Source: Asterella californica
Lineage: Eukaryota > Streptophyta > Marchantiopsida > Marchantiales > Aytoniaceae
Length of the DNA stretch: 64,000 nt
Reading direction: 5' to 3'
Assembly: GCA_036924285.1 (NCBI GenBank)
Contig: JAYKYS010000002.1
Location: forward strand, 6,572,001-6,636,000
Both the position numbers and the translations under genes were made by a program. Under the pieces are notes generated by a model. The model was not told the origin of the DNA. It did no database searches and was given only the letters and a program-made list of their open reading frames with translations. Shown here in pieces: positions 19,203-30,800 of this stretch; the stretch's first letter is position 1; the number at the start of each line of letters is the position of its first letter.

Positions 19203-22200
19203 TGTGAAGCCTTGGTTTTTCGTTTTTGTTAATTAATTGATTAGTTGTAAAGTAAATAAGAAGAATAGATGATAGAAGATAACCGATATGAGTAGAATAG
19301 TGTTAATTAGAAGTTTAGAGAAGAATCTCAGTTCTGGAGGAATTTATCGAATCTATGGAGACACTGAAAGATGATTTTCTCATAGATGAATTCCTCGGGC
19401 GAATACCTTTCTAACGGTATGTTGTGCGAGGCAATCGGAGACCGAACGACGAAGTTACAGTCGACGGAAGAATGTCAGTCATCAAGAGGAAAACCCTAAC
19501 TTCGGCTCGTGCAGGAAAGCCTATCGCGGGATATAAGCAAGGTAACAAGTTGTTTACTTTACTCTTTTACTATTCCCAGAGCGAGCGATAGCAGGGCGCA
19601 GAGAGCCGCATTTACCGAACGCCGAAGTACGTTAGTTACGGGCGAGGAAGCCAATTCGTGAGTGAACGGCGAGGAAGCCAATTTACGAGGAAGTACGTCA
19701 GTTACGGGCGAGGAAGAGATTGCAGCGAAGAATCCGTTTGTAGCGAAGATCGTTGCAGTGATCCTAGGGATGCGCGGGATGCAGACGACTAAGGCGCCGA
19801 GGCTCCGAGCCTTTGAAGTTAATCGACTAGCTCTTCGCCGCTATGACAAGGAGCTCGAGGAGATGGGGTTGGCATTCCTCTTACTTCCTTGGTGGGGAAT
19901 GGTCTCTTCCAAATTGGTACATGAGTTGAAGGTTTGCAAGCAGCATCCGGCCGATAACAACTATGGGCGACCGTGTAACTGGACCGAAGATCACTGGTCC
20001 GGCGTCTTGGGGACTGACGATGCAGGCAGAGAAGGCGATCTTCTCTTCGATAGTGTGTCCGCCGCTGCTTCACCCGAAGCAGTGAAGAACTTCCCGAATC
20101 TCTTCAGGGAATTGCCTCAAGGGAGGAATGGTTACAGAACGGGCGATTATTGCGAGCCGAAGAAGAGAGAAGTAGCAGATGCGATTATGGCGATCTTCAG
20201 GCCAAGAAGAACAACGTACATGTCGAATTGGCAGATCAACTTCATTGAGCAGCTCTTCGCCGGAAGAAGAGCACATTGGGCGAGGATCATCCACCGACAT
20301 GTGCTGAAGCTTTGGAACGCGAATGACTTGGCGTACATAGGACCCTTTGTATCGGTGTTCTATATGGGGATGGGGTTGCTATCTGAGGCACAACAGACGA
20401 AGTTAGGCTTTACCGCAATTGCCGAGGAAGATGAATTCCAAGTGATACAGACTCCAGCCCGAGATGTAAATCTCGAGAAGTTCTTCGATGAAGTCATCGC
20501 CGAAGAGCCGAGGACCGAAGTAGCAATGGAAACAACGCCGAGGCAGGAGGCATCGACTTCAACACCAGCTGCAGAGAAGACGCCCGAAGCAGTTACTCCG
20601 GCCGAAGATGATGATGTAGTAGAGGTATCTCCTCCAGTGCGCAGAAGTGGGAGGAAGAAACCTCTGGAAGAGACACCGAGGTCGACACAGAAGTCACGGA
20701 AGAAGATGAAGATGACAAGGACCGTTCGCGCCGATGACGAGCCAGTAGAAGAAGAAGCGACTGAGGAAGCTGACGAAGTTGACACTCCTCGAGCGGAGAA
20801 GAGCGTGGATACTTCACCAAAGACTAATTTTGCTCTATCGGCAATGAGGGAGGTAGACCAGCTTGTCTCTTCGGCGAAGTATGTGCAGGAGGTGGTCGCA
20901 CCCCTGTTGTACAGCTTAGAGGGAAACCGCGGGACATACGAAGAAGTGGTCGGCCGGAAGCTGAACCTAGCAGAGTTGGTACAGACGATGCACTTCGGCC
21001 GAGGGAACTGGAAGGAGGAGAAGGACAACTTACGAGCAGCTCTCCTCATGGCGCAGAAGGAGACCCAGGCGAAGATGGAGGAGTTGAAGAACGAGAAAGC
21101 GGAGAAAGAGGTTCTTCTTCGGCAGAAGTTGGATAGAGAGAAGGAACATGAGAAGGTTCTTTCTTTGACGAAGAAGGAGTTGGACGAGGTACGACTTCAA
21201 CGGGACAGGAACCTGGATGTCGTCGCACAGATGACAAAGGAAAACGAGGATCTAAAGCAGCGAGTCATCAAGGCCGAGGAGCTGAGTGCTCAACTTCGGA
21301 GTAGGGTCGAGCCGGTGTTGAAGAACTACTTCGCCGTTGAGCTAGACACCGAAGAGCTGAGTTTTCTTCGTCAGGTTAGAGAGGAGTTCTTAGCTGCAGA
21401 TGCGGAGGGTACTTCAGCTAGGAACCGGGTAGCTAGGTTAGGACAGCGAGTAGTTAGGGAGCTTAGGGAGGTTAGAGCAATCGTAGAGTTCTCAGTTTGT
21501 GAGATAGGTAGAGAGCTAGCGGTAGAAAGCGGTGTCGTTTCTGGTGTCGTTTCGGACACAGGACCTTCATCCGGCGGACCAGAAGTAGTCCCGACTTCTT
21601 AGGAAGAAGATCCGTCATCTTCGGGAAAATCTGTATATAAGCGTTGTGTTGTTCGTATTCAGGACCTCTATGTGTTTTATCATTTTTGAGTTTTCTATTT
21701 CCTGAGTTTACGGAGCCATTGAGTGTTTTGTCTTCTGCGAAAGATTTACCTACGAAGTATCGTAGTTTGCTGTGGTAGGAATTAGTCTGGGTGCCGAAGA
21801 ATTTGCTGTTGACATTTGAAATCAGAGTAGAACGTTTACGGCGAGGACTGAGAATAGACCAGCATCTGCGGAGTTAGTTTACTACGAAGACAGTTTTGAG
21901 CGAAGTTGACTTTGGAAGAAGTTGTTCTTTGGTAGAACACTTAGGAAGAAGTTCAATCTGGTTCTTCGGCAGAAGAAGAGTCTTCTTCGCCAGAGATTTC
22001 CGAGAGCAGTAGTAGTGAAAGTAACTCAGTGTGAAGATATTTAGCATTTATGTTGTTAGAGGCTACTTAGTAGCACTTCAGCAGTACTTCCTCGTGTGAC
22101 ATTTCCGTCCGTGGCTCTGTTTCTCTGTTGTTTATCTGTTTCTTGAGGTCCCTGACCTGTTCAGTACCTGTTATGTTTATTTGTCAGGATTGTCAACTCT

Positions 22201-22388
22201 GTCTTGTTGGATAGATCTGAGTTTGATCTCTACCGGGACTGATTTCTGCCCGTGAGAATAAAAGACAACTATAAAGAATCACCTTTGTCACGTGTTTACT
22301 ACTTTTGGATGATCTTTACTTGCATCTCTGTGGGTTCGATCCTTAAATTACTACTTTCGAGCATCTTTTGGTTTTCTTGTGTGTTACA
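19203..22388 (+). repeat. Element B 3' LTR
   Basis: 3186 bp, same length as the 5' LTR. Differences I saw include single substitutions matching 10463, 10609, 10816, 11144, 11930 and 12029 of the 5' copy; several are C/T or G/A transitions. Ends TGTGTTACA directly before the GATGG duplication. Confidence 0.95.
19770..21602 (+). CDS. LTR-encoded protein of element B, 3' LTR copy (610 aa)
   Basis: Same ORF as at 10219-12051, open and of equal length, with about four amino-acid differences (for example Arg to Gly in VFYMRMG, Thr to Ile near the end, Ser to Pro in the tail). Both copies staying open fits either recent insertion or selection on the protein. The 3' copy has no gag-pol downstream, so a transcript from its upstream TATA would contain only this ORF. 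Confidence 0.75.
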   Translation: MRGMQTTKAPRLRAFEVNRLALRRYDKELEEMGLAFLLLPWWGMVSSKLVHELKVCKQHPADNNYGRPCNWTEDHWSGVLGTDDAGREGDLLFDSVSAAASPEAVKNFPNLFRELPQGRNGYRTGDYCEPKKREVADAIMAIFRPRRTTYMSNWQINFIEQLFAGRRAHWARIIHRHVLKLWNANDLAYIGPFVSVFYMGMGLLSEAQQTKLGFTAIAEEDEFQVIQTPARDVNLEKFFDEVIAEEPRTEVAMETTPRQEASTSTPAAEKTPEAVTPAEDDDVVEVSPPVRRSGRKKPLEETPRSTQKSRKKMKMTRTVRADDEPVEEEATEEADEVDTPRAEKSVDTSPKTNFALSAMREVDQLVSSAKYVQEVVAPLLYSLEGNRGTYEEVVGRKLNLAELVQTMHFGRGNWKEEKDNLRAALLMAQKETQAKMEELKNEKAEKEVLLRQKLDREKEHEKVLSLTKKELDEVRLQRDRNLDVVAQMTKENEDLKQRVIKAEELSAQLRSRVEPVLKNYFAVELDTEELSFLRQVREEFLAADAEGTSARNRVARLGQRVVRELREVRAIVEFSVCEIGRELAVESGVVSGVVSDTGPSSGGPEVVPTS

Positions 22389-22886
22389 GATGGCGAATGG
22401 TTGGATCTTGGGCGCTATTTGAGTTCATTGGAAAGGCAAGAAGGCTGGTCTGATGCAGATTTCAAGAGGATCCGTAGAACAGCTTATGGTTACTTTTTAC
22501 ATGGAGGACATCTATGGAAGCGCCCTAAGCTACAAGGAGGTATACCGCAGCGGGTAGTATGTGACTTGGAATTGCAGCAGAAGCTGATCAAGGAGTTCCA
22601 TGAGAGTTTATGGGCTGGTCATAGAGGAGTTTGGGCTACATTTGCCAAGATGAAGGAGAAGTATTGGTGGAAGGGTATGTATAAGGATGTAGTACAGTTT
22701 GTTTCATCATGTATACCTTGCCAGATGTATTCCAACGTACGTCATCGTGATGGATTGCATCCTACTTATCCTTTAGCCATTCATTACAAATGGGTAGTTG
22801 ATCTGGTAACTATGCCATTTGGACTTGGACAAATGAGGTATCTAGTCTTGGCTAGAGAAGATCTATCTAACCAAGTCGAATGCCGT
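22389..22886 (+). pseudogene. pol: Element A pol, part 2 (integrase zinc finger and start of core)
   Basis: The A pol frame resumes directly after element B (GEWLDLGRYL) and runs through the HHCC integrase finger (FHESLWAGHRG and CIPCQMYSNVRHRD) and the start of the catalytic core (YKWVVDLVTMPFG, YLVLAREDLSNQVE). It is cut at 22886 by element C and continues at 33901 or just after the duplicated CCGT. Deleting C and one CCGT restores the frame. Confidence 0.9.
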
Positions 22887-23177
22887 TGTCGTGTTGTGGA
22901 TTGGCTAGGGTGTGAAACCACCACATATCCTTCGTACGTGTTTGGTGTTGAGGAGCCACTAGGATCTTATCATGTCAAAAGATAAGGCTCCACGTGGACG
23001 ATCCGTGTACTCTTCGCTGAGTGGAGATAAGAGTAGTACTCTTGTCGTCACATGGGGAGATTGATGTATAAGAAGAGAGGTGCGCGGAGCTTGAGGGACA
23101 GAGTGTAGAGTATCCAAGTCTAGGGTGAGTGTGATCAGTATCATCGGATGAAGTAAGCGGCAGTGCGAGTGGTAGGC

Positions 23178-23393
23178 ATGAACGGAGAGCCCTTTCGTGC
23201 TCCTGATCTTCCACTTGCGCATCCATTCGTCATTAAGATTCATTGTCTGCCGCGGGATCATTTTTGAGTATTTATGGTAGCTCACTGGGGTGAGTCGTTC
23301 ATGACCGCGATGATGGCTACTCCAGACCCTATCATTCTTCCTATTGTCACATACGACGCGGTTTGGGATCTTACTGTCTATATCTTGCTTTGA
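23178..23393 (+). pseudogene. First LTR ORF of element C, 5' LTR copy, broken by a stop
   Basis: Same 71-codon ORF as at 31682-31897, but CGA has become TGA at 23265-23267, truncating it to 29 residues. The change is the C-to-T transition expected from methylated CpG. Confidence 0.55.
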
Positions 23394-23399
23394 TGTAGT

Positions 23400-23615
23400 A
23401 TGGATCCTCCATTAGATCTGAACTTTCCAGCGAGAGTTCCGTTCAACACCTGGGTCGAAATACGTTGTTACAGTCGACCTAAGGTGGCGCATCGAGAGTT
23501 TGTCGTCAGGAACTTCGGAGAGGATTATTACAACCAGATAATAGCTTCGTCCGTTCCTTTTGTAGTTCCGTTTATTGTCAACCGTTTTAGAGTCAGGATT
23601 CTGACTCTCTATTGA
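23400..23615 (+). CDS. Second LTR ORF of element C, 5' LTR copy (71 aa)
   Basis: ATG at 23400, stop at 23613-23615, seven bases after the first ORF. No family recognised. It is a paralogue of the first ORF (shared pattern I-x-C-x-x-R, then F/W-G-E, then I-A or M-A, then a hydrophobic stretch with a Pro). Differs from the 3' copy by Arg/Gly near the C-terminus. Confidence 0.4.
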   Translation: MDPPLDLNFPARVPFNTWVEIRCYSRPKVAHREFVVRNFGEDYYNQIIASSVPFVVPFIVNRFRVRILTLY

Positions 23616-24379
23616 GTGTAGTTTGTACATCGTGTTTACGTGCTTCGTGGCCGACGGCATCGTCAACGGCACGTGTTTGGAGTTTGTTCAATATAAACTT
23701 TGAGGCCTAAATGGTACTCTTGGATAAAAATTCGTTCTTTGTGTGTTTGTCATGTGAGTGAAGACAAAACCCTTTTTGTCAACTTGTTTTTCATTGGTCG
23801 AAAGTTTGACCAATCATCTTCTACCAAGTTCCTTTCACGTTTTCGAGGGTAGAGACACTTCCCGGGGTCCATTCGCGGAGTGTGAGCTATGGTTGGAAAG
23901 CTTGGGAGACGAGGATGCCCGTGGACTCGATGGTTGCTGGATTTGAAGCGCGGATGAGAAAGTTACGATCAATTGAAGCTGAGGGGGTCAAATTCGTGAC
24001 CAATTTCATTTCCGTGAGGTCTTTCTCGCTTTCTGGGAGTTCTGTGAGGTTGCTGGAGATGAATTGACTGTTGCCGGAAAGCTCTTGAGATGGGCTTGCT
24101 GATGGACTCAGAGATCGATCGATTCCAAGCCGGAGTGAAAAAGTTATGGCCAGCTGAAGTTGGGTGTCTCAAATCGGAGGTTATGATAGTAGGCGACTGT
24201 AAATATGAGACATTGAGAGAGATATGGGGAGTTTGAGGTCGAATTTTGCTATGAAACCTTCCAGGGTCTGAGAAGGTACAGTCAGCTACCTACCTGTGAA
24301 ATTTTGGATTATTGGGTTGAAGGGAAATGTTGTTTTTGTGCACAAGGGTCTGCATATCGCCTTGTGTCATTGACGAAAA

Positions 24380-24728
24380 GGGCTTGGATCATTCCGAGAG
24401 TTTGGTTGAGGATCTGCTGGTGAAACTTTACAGAGTGGTAGTGATGGTGACTCATTAGCTTCCTGAGAAGTTTGAGCCGTTTTGATCGAGCGGTTTGTGA
24501 GGAATCGAACAGCAAAGTTCTGTCGAAATAGTATCATGTTATAAAAACAGCGATAAGGGCTTGATCGTTCGGAGAGTTTGGTTGAAGATCTGCTGGTGAA
24601 ATTTTACAGAGTGGTAGTGATGGTGACACATTAGCTTCCTGAGAAGTTTGAGCTGTTTTGATCGAGTGGTTTGTGAGGAATCGAACAGCAAAGTTTTGTT
24701 GAAATAGTATCGTGTTATAGAAACAGCG
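24380..24728 (+). repeat. Two-copy tandem repeat inside the C 5' LTR
   Basis: Two units of about 175-177 bp with a handful of substitutions (GGGCTTGGATCATTCCGAGAG against GGGCTTGATCGTTCGGAGAG at their starts; both end in a run like AACAGCGA). The same structure is at 32884-33232 in the 3' LTR. Confidence 0.85.
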
Positions 24729-25398
24729 AACTTTGGAAGGGCATAGATGCCAACTCAGAGATGATCTCTCTGCATGTAATACCTTAATAGATAGATTATT
24801 CTACAGGCTATCTGCTGGCCTTGGTTTCATTTCATTTTGAGCTGTGGTTGAGGAGTGACAGCGAGGTAAAGTTGAGAGGTTCTTGCCCCGAAAGACGCAA
24901 GAGTTAAGACTCTTTTTGAAGAACAGGTCGACCTGGAGGTTTTGCCAGTGCTTCAGAGCACTTGATCATGGGTATGGAGAGTTGTTGACTGTTTTTCCTG
25001 TGTTTGGATCCTCTCCATACCCGCATGCCTGTTTGTACGCCCAGTTGGTTTTGATTGGATTTGTGTGCGGGCGTTGCGCTTAGGTCTCTTTTCTATTAGG
25101 AGTGCTGGTATTTCTCTTGTGGTGAGGCTGGAGTGATGACCAGCAGACCCAAGAGTGCTTGCGGTGATGGCAGGAACAGGTTGCCCGTGCTTGTTACCCC
25201 GGTTCTATTCCTAGTCGAGTAGGAGAGAGACCTGCCGAGAGGACGTGAGGATATCGTAGCGAGAAAGGTTCAAAGTGTACTTGAAGATCAGAGAGAGGTT
25301 TGGGTGGTCACTGGTTCTGAGTCACGGAGTGCGACACGTACTCTCTACAGCTAGATACCCGGTGTATTCCCAGATAAGAAAGCACGTCACACGACAGT

Positions 25399-25418
25399 TG
25401 GTGAACTCGACGTGAAAC
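25399..25418 (+). other. Element C putative primer binding site
   Basis: TGGTGAACTCGACGTGAAAC begins 3 bp after the LTR, identical over 20 bases to element A. The identity across otherwise unrelated leaders supports function. The priming RNA is not assigned; a self-primed mechanism is an alternative. Confidence 0.65.
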
Positions 25419-25461
25419 TTCTGGGGTGGAGAGTTAGTGAAGTTCTTCTCAGAACTTTACC

Positions 25462-27828
25462 ATGGCCGAGAGACAAGGAGTTGGAAACCCTTCGGGCACG
25501 ATTCCGCTGCAGCTTGATCCTGCTATAGGACAAATGTTCCAAGCATTTGCTTTGTACATGGATCAACAACAAGCTGTTCAGCGGAAAGAGGCGATGGCTA
25601 CCAAGGCTTTGCATTCGGTGGTGGGGACATTGGATCAGTTTGAAGGGAGAAACATCTCCAAGTACCTGAAGTTCTATTCTCAAGAGATGGAGCTGAGTAA
25701 GGTACCAGAGAGGGAGATGGTACGGACGTTTGAGCTCGCTGTTGTTCCGGAGTTACGGGAACATGTGAAGGGGCTCATTCAAGCTCATGGGGCTAACTGG
25801 GAGGAGTTTTCTCTTCAGTTGAAGGAGGAATACTCTTTGGAGGATGCAGATCGAGTGACTAAGAAGTCATTCATGGAGTGGGTGAACAAACCCAACAAGG
25901 AACTAGTTGCTACCGAACTACTTCGGGAGTTTGAGAGACAGTTTCTTCAACTATCTCGGATGGAGAAGCTCACACTTGAGAATGACAAAGTGGAGCTATT
26001 TTTACAGTCAGCCAACAGCGAGCTACAAAGGGAGTTAGAGTTGCTGTTGGAAGATCGGACGAAAGACAATGGTCTTACATCTGATTGGAAGAACGTTAGC
26101 GAAGCAGTGGGGGTACTTGCGAAGCGAGAATATCGAAGAGGGAAGGTGGTTGTGACTCAAGCACCAAGACCACCGCCTATTGTGATACCACGAAGGCAAC
26201 CAACGGTGCAGACTGCTCCTCTACCTACTATTTCACTTCCTACTATTCCTATCACTACGGTTGTACCACAGCGGAATCAAGCAATGGAAGATTTGGAGAA
26301 GAAGATGAGAGACTTACAGATCAAGTTGACAAGGTTGGAGGAGAAGGATGGGGCACCTGAAGGGAGACCTGCACCAAAACAAGGATATGTTCAGAGGTGT
26401 ATTTGGTGTGACAACACCGATCATCAACGAAAAGAATGCGGGAGTTTCACTGATGCCTTGCAGCAAGGCATAATTTTCTGGAAGGAAGGAAAAATTGCCT
26501 TGAGAGACAACGGAGAGACTCTGAGGACCAACTTCGGTAGAGGAGGAATGAAGAAAATTTTGGAGGACCATCTAACAGTGCACGATGTGGCATCGGTAGA
26601 AGTTTCTACTTATGGAGTCGAGGTGATTAGCAAAAAGGAGAGTGCCTTTTTGAAACATGAGGATACGACTGACATGTGGAGTCACGCTGTGAGCACAAAC
26701 AGAAAGGGGAAAATGGCAAGGGAGGAGTTGCTCAGAACAGCCACAGCAATCAGGAGTGCTACTGGATGGGATGATCCCGTAGATGCTATGTCCGTTCATG
26801 CCTACGTAGCCAAGGCTCAACATGAAGCTATCATGGAAGAGAAGCGTAGGAGAGATGAGGCTGGTCCAAGTGAGGAGAGAGCGGCTCCCAAGAGGCAACT
26901 AAGAGGAGATAGACTCCGACAGGAGACTACACCTCTACGAGAAGAAGCTATGGAGGACGTCTTACCTTCTGGGAGTGCAAAGAAGAGTAAGGTTAGGGAG
27001 AAGGGCAAAGCTCCCATGTACAAGCTGCAATCAGACATTGAAGCAGCAACCAACATGAAAGAGGTGTTGCAGGAGAAGGTGCTCAATACAAAGATTGAGT
27101 TTACCTTGCGAGAGATCCTCGGGATTGCGAAGAAGGAGTTTCATGATGTCATCATTGACATTATTAAGCGGAAGAGGCAATTGACGGGAGAGACCGCAGT
27201 GTCCAGTGCTCTAGACACAGTGATTACAGAGGAAGAGGAGCGAGAGTTGGTTCATTCTTACAACACTCGTAAAGTTCGGTTTGATGTGGATAAGGAAGAG
27301 GACGATAAGATCTCTAGTCATTACACTAGAGGGCATTGGGCAAGAGCCACTACTGAAACCTTAGTGAATGTAGGAGAGATGAAAGATCCGGTGGTTGCTC
27401 TCATCGATCATGGATCTGAGATCAATATTGTCTCTAAGGACATCTACAAGCAGGGTGGATGGCCTGTTGATATAGATCATGGTTGGATGATCCGAGCAGC
27501 AAACAACACACGAGGAGAACTCTATGGTGCTTGTCCGGATGTGAAGGTTAAGATAGGGAATGTGGTACTTGAACAAAACTTCTTTGTTCAAGATACTACT
27601 TCCTATCCGGTTATTCTTGGTCAACCATTCATTACAGCTGTAAGGATGGAGACTAAGGTGTTGGATGACGGTTCTGCTTATGCTCGAATCAGGAGTCAAG
27701 ATGGCAAAACAACGGTACAGTTCTTGACTGTGTCTGCTAATCATGAGCGTAACCGAGATTACTTGCGGAGCGTGTCTCTACCCAAAGTCACTGAAGAGTT
27801 TAAGGATTTTTCCAGAGGGCCACTATAG
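25462..27828 (+). CDS. gag: Element C gag-protease polyprotein (788 aa)
   Basis: ATG at 25462 with a good context (ACCATGGCC). Collinear with the A protein: helical N-terminal gag region (GQMFQAFALYMDQQQ, FMEWVNKPNKEL), one CCHC knuckle CIWCDNTDHQRKEC, charged middle part, and an aspartic protease with DHG in place of D-S/T-G at residue 649 (ALIDHGSEINIVS), followed by VILGQPFI. The frame is intact. Having the same DHG in two diverged families argues that it is functional, not a mutation. Confidence 0.9.
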   Translation: MAERQGVGNPSGTIPLQLDPAIGQMFQAFALYMDQQQAVQRKEAMATKALHSVVGTLDQFEGRNISKYLKFYSQEMELSKVPEREMVRTFELAVVPELREHVKGLIQAHGANWEEFSLQLKEEYSLEDADRVTKKSFMEWVNKPNKELVATELLREFERQFLQLSRMEKLTLENDKVELFLQSANSELQRELELLLEDRTKDNGLTSDWKNVSEAVGVLAKREYRRGKVVVTQAPRPPPIVIPRRQPTVQTAPLPTISLPTIPITTVVPQRNQAMEDLEKKMRDLQIKLTRLEEKDGAPEGRPAPKQGYVQRCIWCDNTDHQRKECGSFTDALQQGIIFWKEGKIALRDNGETLRTNFGRGGMKKILEDHLTVHDVASVEVSTYGVEVISKKESAFLKHEDTTDMWSHAVSTNRKGKMAREELLRTATAIRSATGWDDPVDAMSVHAYVAKAQHEAIMEEKRRRDEAGPSEERAAPKRQLRGDRLRQETTPLREEAMEDVLPSGSAKKSKVREKGKAPMYKLQSDIEAATNMKEVLQEKVLNTKIEFTLREILGIAKKEFHDVIIDIIKRKRQLTGETAVSSALDTVITEEEERELVHSYNTRKVRFDVDKEEDDKISSHYTRGHWARATTETLVNVGEMKDPVVALIDHGSEINIVSKDIYKQGGWPVDIDHGWMIRAANNTRGELYGACPDVKVKIGNVVLEQNFFVQDTTSYPVILGQPFITAVRMETKVLDDGSAYARIRSQDGKTTVQFLTVSANHERNRDYLRSVSLPKVTEEFKDFSRGPL
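27804..27828 (+). other. Gag/pol overlap of element C, probable -1 frameshift zone
   Basis: The pol frame (-1) is closed by TAA at 27801-27803 and open from 27804; the gag frame ends at TAG 27826-27828. Within this 25-bp window the gag frame reads GAT TTT TCC AGA. Element A has GGT TTT GGC AGA at the same place. Confidence 0.45.
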
Positions 27829-30800
27829 AGCGAGAGTATAGTGGTACCGATACACAAGAGAAGGTACTCTCGTTGGAGAAGGATAGTGCCTTTTGTACAG
27901 GAGTGGTGAGATATTCGGAGAGTGGATTTGCTGTGTATACACAGCTTGCTGATCTTCAGAAATGGGAGAAGAAAGCTGTGCAAAGAACCCAAAAAGATCT
28001 AAAAAGAGTTGGTGTGCTTAGTGAGGAGGATAAGATAGAGGGCGTTTACATGGAGATGGATTTGGATGATCCTTTGGAAGAACTTCGTAAGGCTGAACAA
28101 GGGAATGAAGACCAAGTTGTCTACATACGTTCTATGGAGCTTTACTCGGCTATAGAGTCATTCCAGATATCTGAAGTCAGAGTTGAGACCAGGTATAAAA
28201 CGGTGGATAAAAAGGTGAAGCCGGTTGCACAACCGCTACCTAGCGACTCTGACCAACGAGTTCAACAAGCCTCAAAGGAGAAGAGCTTACGGTATCCTGA
28301 TCAGATAGGTCACAAGTTTACAGAAGCTACACTTAAGGAGTTGAAGGTTGGTTCTACAGATTTTCTTCTACCTGCTGAGGAGAAGGAGTTCAAGGAGATG
28401 TTAAGTAGGCACGGGAAAACATTTGCTTTTGAGCCTTCAGATATTGGGTGTGTAGATCCAAGCGTTGTAGCACCGATGATCATATTTACGGTACCGCATA
28501 CGCCTTGGGACTTGAGACCAATTCCCGTTCCTAGGGCACATCTGCCTAAGCTTATGGAGCTTCTAAAGGAGAAGATGCGGATGAGAATCCTTGAGCCATC
28601 ATTTGCACCGTATTCCAGCCGCTGGTTTACAGTGCCGAAGAAGAGCGGAGCGCTACGATTCATTCAGGATATGCAACCGGTGAATCAGGTGACCATCAGA
28701 AATACGGGGATCGGACCTATTGTGGGGGAGTTTGCTGAAGCATTAGCTGGTAGAGCCATTTACTCGATAGGAGACCTCTACTCTGGATACGATCAGTTTC
28801 AGCTTGCTGAAAAGAGTAGAGATGTCACTACTATGAGGACACCGTTGGGTTTGGTGAGGATGTGCACATTGCCGCAAGGGGCAACAAATTCTGTTGCACA
28901 CATGATGAACGGGATGAACAAAGTTCTTTGAGACTTCATCCCGGAGAAGACCATGCCTTTCTTAGATGACATTCCAATCAAAGGATGTGTAGAGGAGCAG
29001 AAGGATGAGAGAGTCGATCAAAGGGGGTGTCGAAAATTTGTGGCTGATCATATTCTAGATTGTGATCAGATTTTATCACGGCTCGGGGAGGTTCACTTGA
29101 CACTATCTGGTGCTAAGTCTTCGTTTGGAGTTCGAGAGGTTGTGATTGTGGGGCACTTATGCGGATGGTTTGGTCGCAAACCTGATCCTAACAAGGTGGA
29201 TGCCATACAGCGGATGAAGGACACATGTAGCTCAACAACAGAGGTGCGAAGGTTCTTAGGAGCTTGCGTGTTTTATCATGTGTGGATTCCTCATTTTGCT
29301 CATGTATCAGATCCACTCTATGGTCTGTTACGGAAGAGCACGAAGTTCACATGGGAGGAGAGGCATATCGAAGCGGTGCAGAAGCTGAAGCAGTTGTTGT
29401 CTTCTCCACCTGTGCTACGAAGGGTGAGTTATGAAGATGGCAAACACGTGATAATCACGGTTGATACAAGTCCGATAGCCATTGGGTGGGCAGTGGGACA
29501 AGATGATGAGGATGGAAACCGGTTTGCAATCAGATTTGGAGCCAAAGTGTTGAGTGAGCGACAACGAAACTACCCACAAGTAAAGCGAGAGCTATGGGGG
29601 GTAGTTACTGCGATGAAAGTTGAGAAGGATTATTTGATTGGAGCACCGGTAATAGTGGAGACGGATTGTTTGCCACTGTTAGGGATGATTACCAATTGTA
29701 ACACCCCTGATATTGCTATGTTGCGATGGATTGCCTATATCAAGTCGTTGAATCCAGAATTCAGACACATAGCGGGGAAAGATAACCCGGTAGCAGATAT
29801 GTTGTCTAGGGCCAGATATGAAGATGAAGAGGATTTGATGGAAGACACGGAGGATATAGGTACGACCGTCTTTTGTAGAGCTCAAAAGGGAATGAATGAG
29901 CATCAAAACTCATTCATGGAGGAGCTATACGAAGGAGAATGGTTAGACATTGGGCGTTATCTTGGTTCGCTGATCAGGCAACCAGAATGGGATGATGCTC
30001 AGTTCAAACAAATCAGGAGGAAGGCTTACAACTACATACAACAAGGGGGCTATTTGTGGAAGCGCGCCAAGCGGAGTGGCGAGATGCCGCAACGGGTTGT
30101 GTGTAAGCAAGAGATACAAACCCAGCTCATTCAAGAATTCCATGAGAGCTTATGGGCTGGACATCGGGGGATTTATGCCACCTTTACCAAACTCAAAGAG
30201 AGATATTGGTGGCGTAACATGTACAGAGATGTAGTGCGATTTGTGGAAACGTGTGTAACTTGCCAGATGTACTCTGACATCCGGCATCGAGATGAGCTAC
30301 ACCCTACGTATCCACTTGCAATGCATTACAAGTGGGTAGTAGATCTAGTTACGATGCCGGTTGGAATATGGCAGATGAGATACTTGGTTTTGGCACGGGA
30401 GGATCTATCGAACCAAGTCGAAGGACGCGCTCTGCGCACAAACACTACAGAAGGGGTGTGCAGATTTCTACTTGAAGATGTGATCTGCAGATACGGATGT
30501 GTTGGGAAGATTACAGCAGACCGCGGAGAACTGAATGCTCACGAAGCTGATATGTTCTTCAAGAGGCGGGGAATCAAGTTAGCTCTTACCATGGCTTACA
30601 ACCCAGAAGGAAATGCGAAGAGTGAGCGCGGTCATCCTCCCATCAGGAAAGCGATTGTGAAAGCTTGCAACGGAAGGGTGAGAGAATGGCCAAGGCTTCT
30701 ACCATTTGCTCTATGGGCCGATCGTACAACTCATAGCTCGGTGACCGGATACATGCCAGCAGAACTAATGCAAGGGCAAAAACCGATCATGCCTATCGAA

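Larger units (their letters stand above)
9652..22388 (+). mobile_element. Element B: Athila/Tat-like Ty3 retrotransposon with an ORF in its LTRs
   Basis: A complete element of 12,737 bp with two 3186-bp LTRs (TGTGAAGCC...GTGTTACA) and a perfect 5-bp duplication, GATGG at 9647-9651 and 22389-22393. It interrupts the pol gene of A between RNase H and integrase. The order is LTR (with a 610-codon ORF), tRNA-Asp primer site, gag-protease, UAG, pol (RT, RNase H, integrase), polypurine tract, LTR. By eye the LTRs differ at only about six positions, and gag, pol and both LTR ORFs are open, so it may be active or recently active. The RT (PFGLCNAPATFQRMM, FIDDFCVFG) and the primer site are those of the plant Athila/Tat branch. 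Confidence 0.95.
22887..25396 (+). repeat. Element C 5' LTR
   Basis: 2510 bp. It contains two short tandem ORFs (23178-23393, broken here, and 23400-23615), a TATA-like TGTATAAG near 23064, and a two-copy tandem repeat (24380-24728). The 3' copy is at 31391-33900. Confidence 0.95.
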
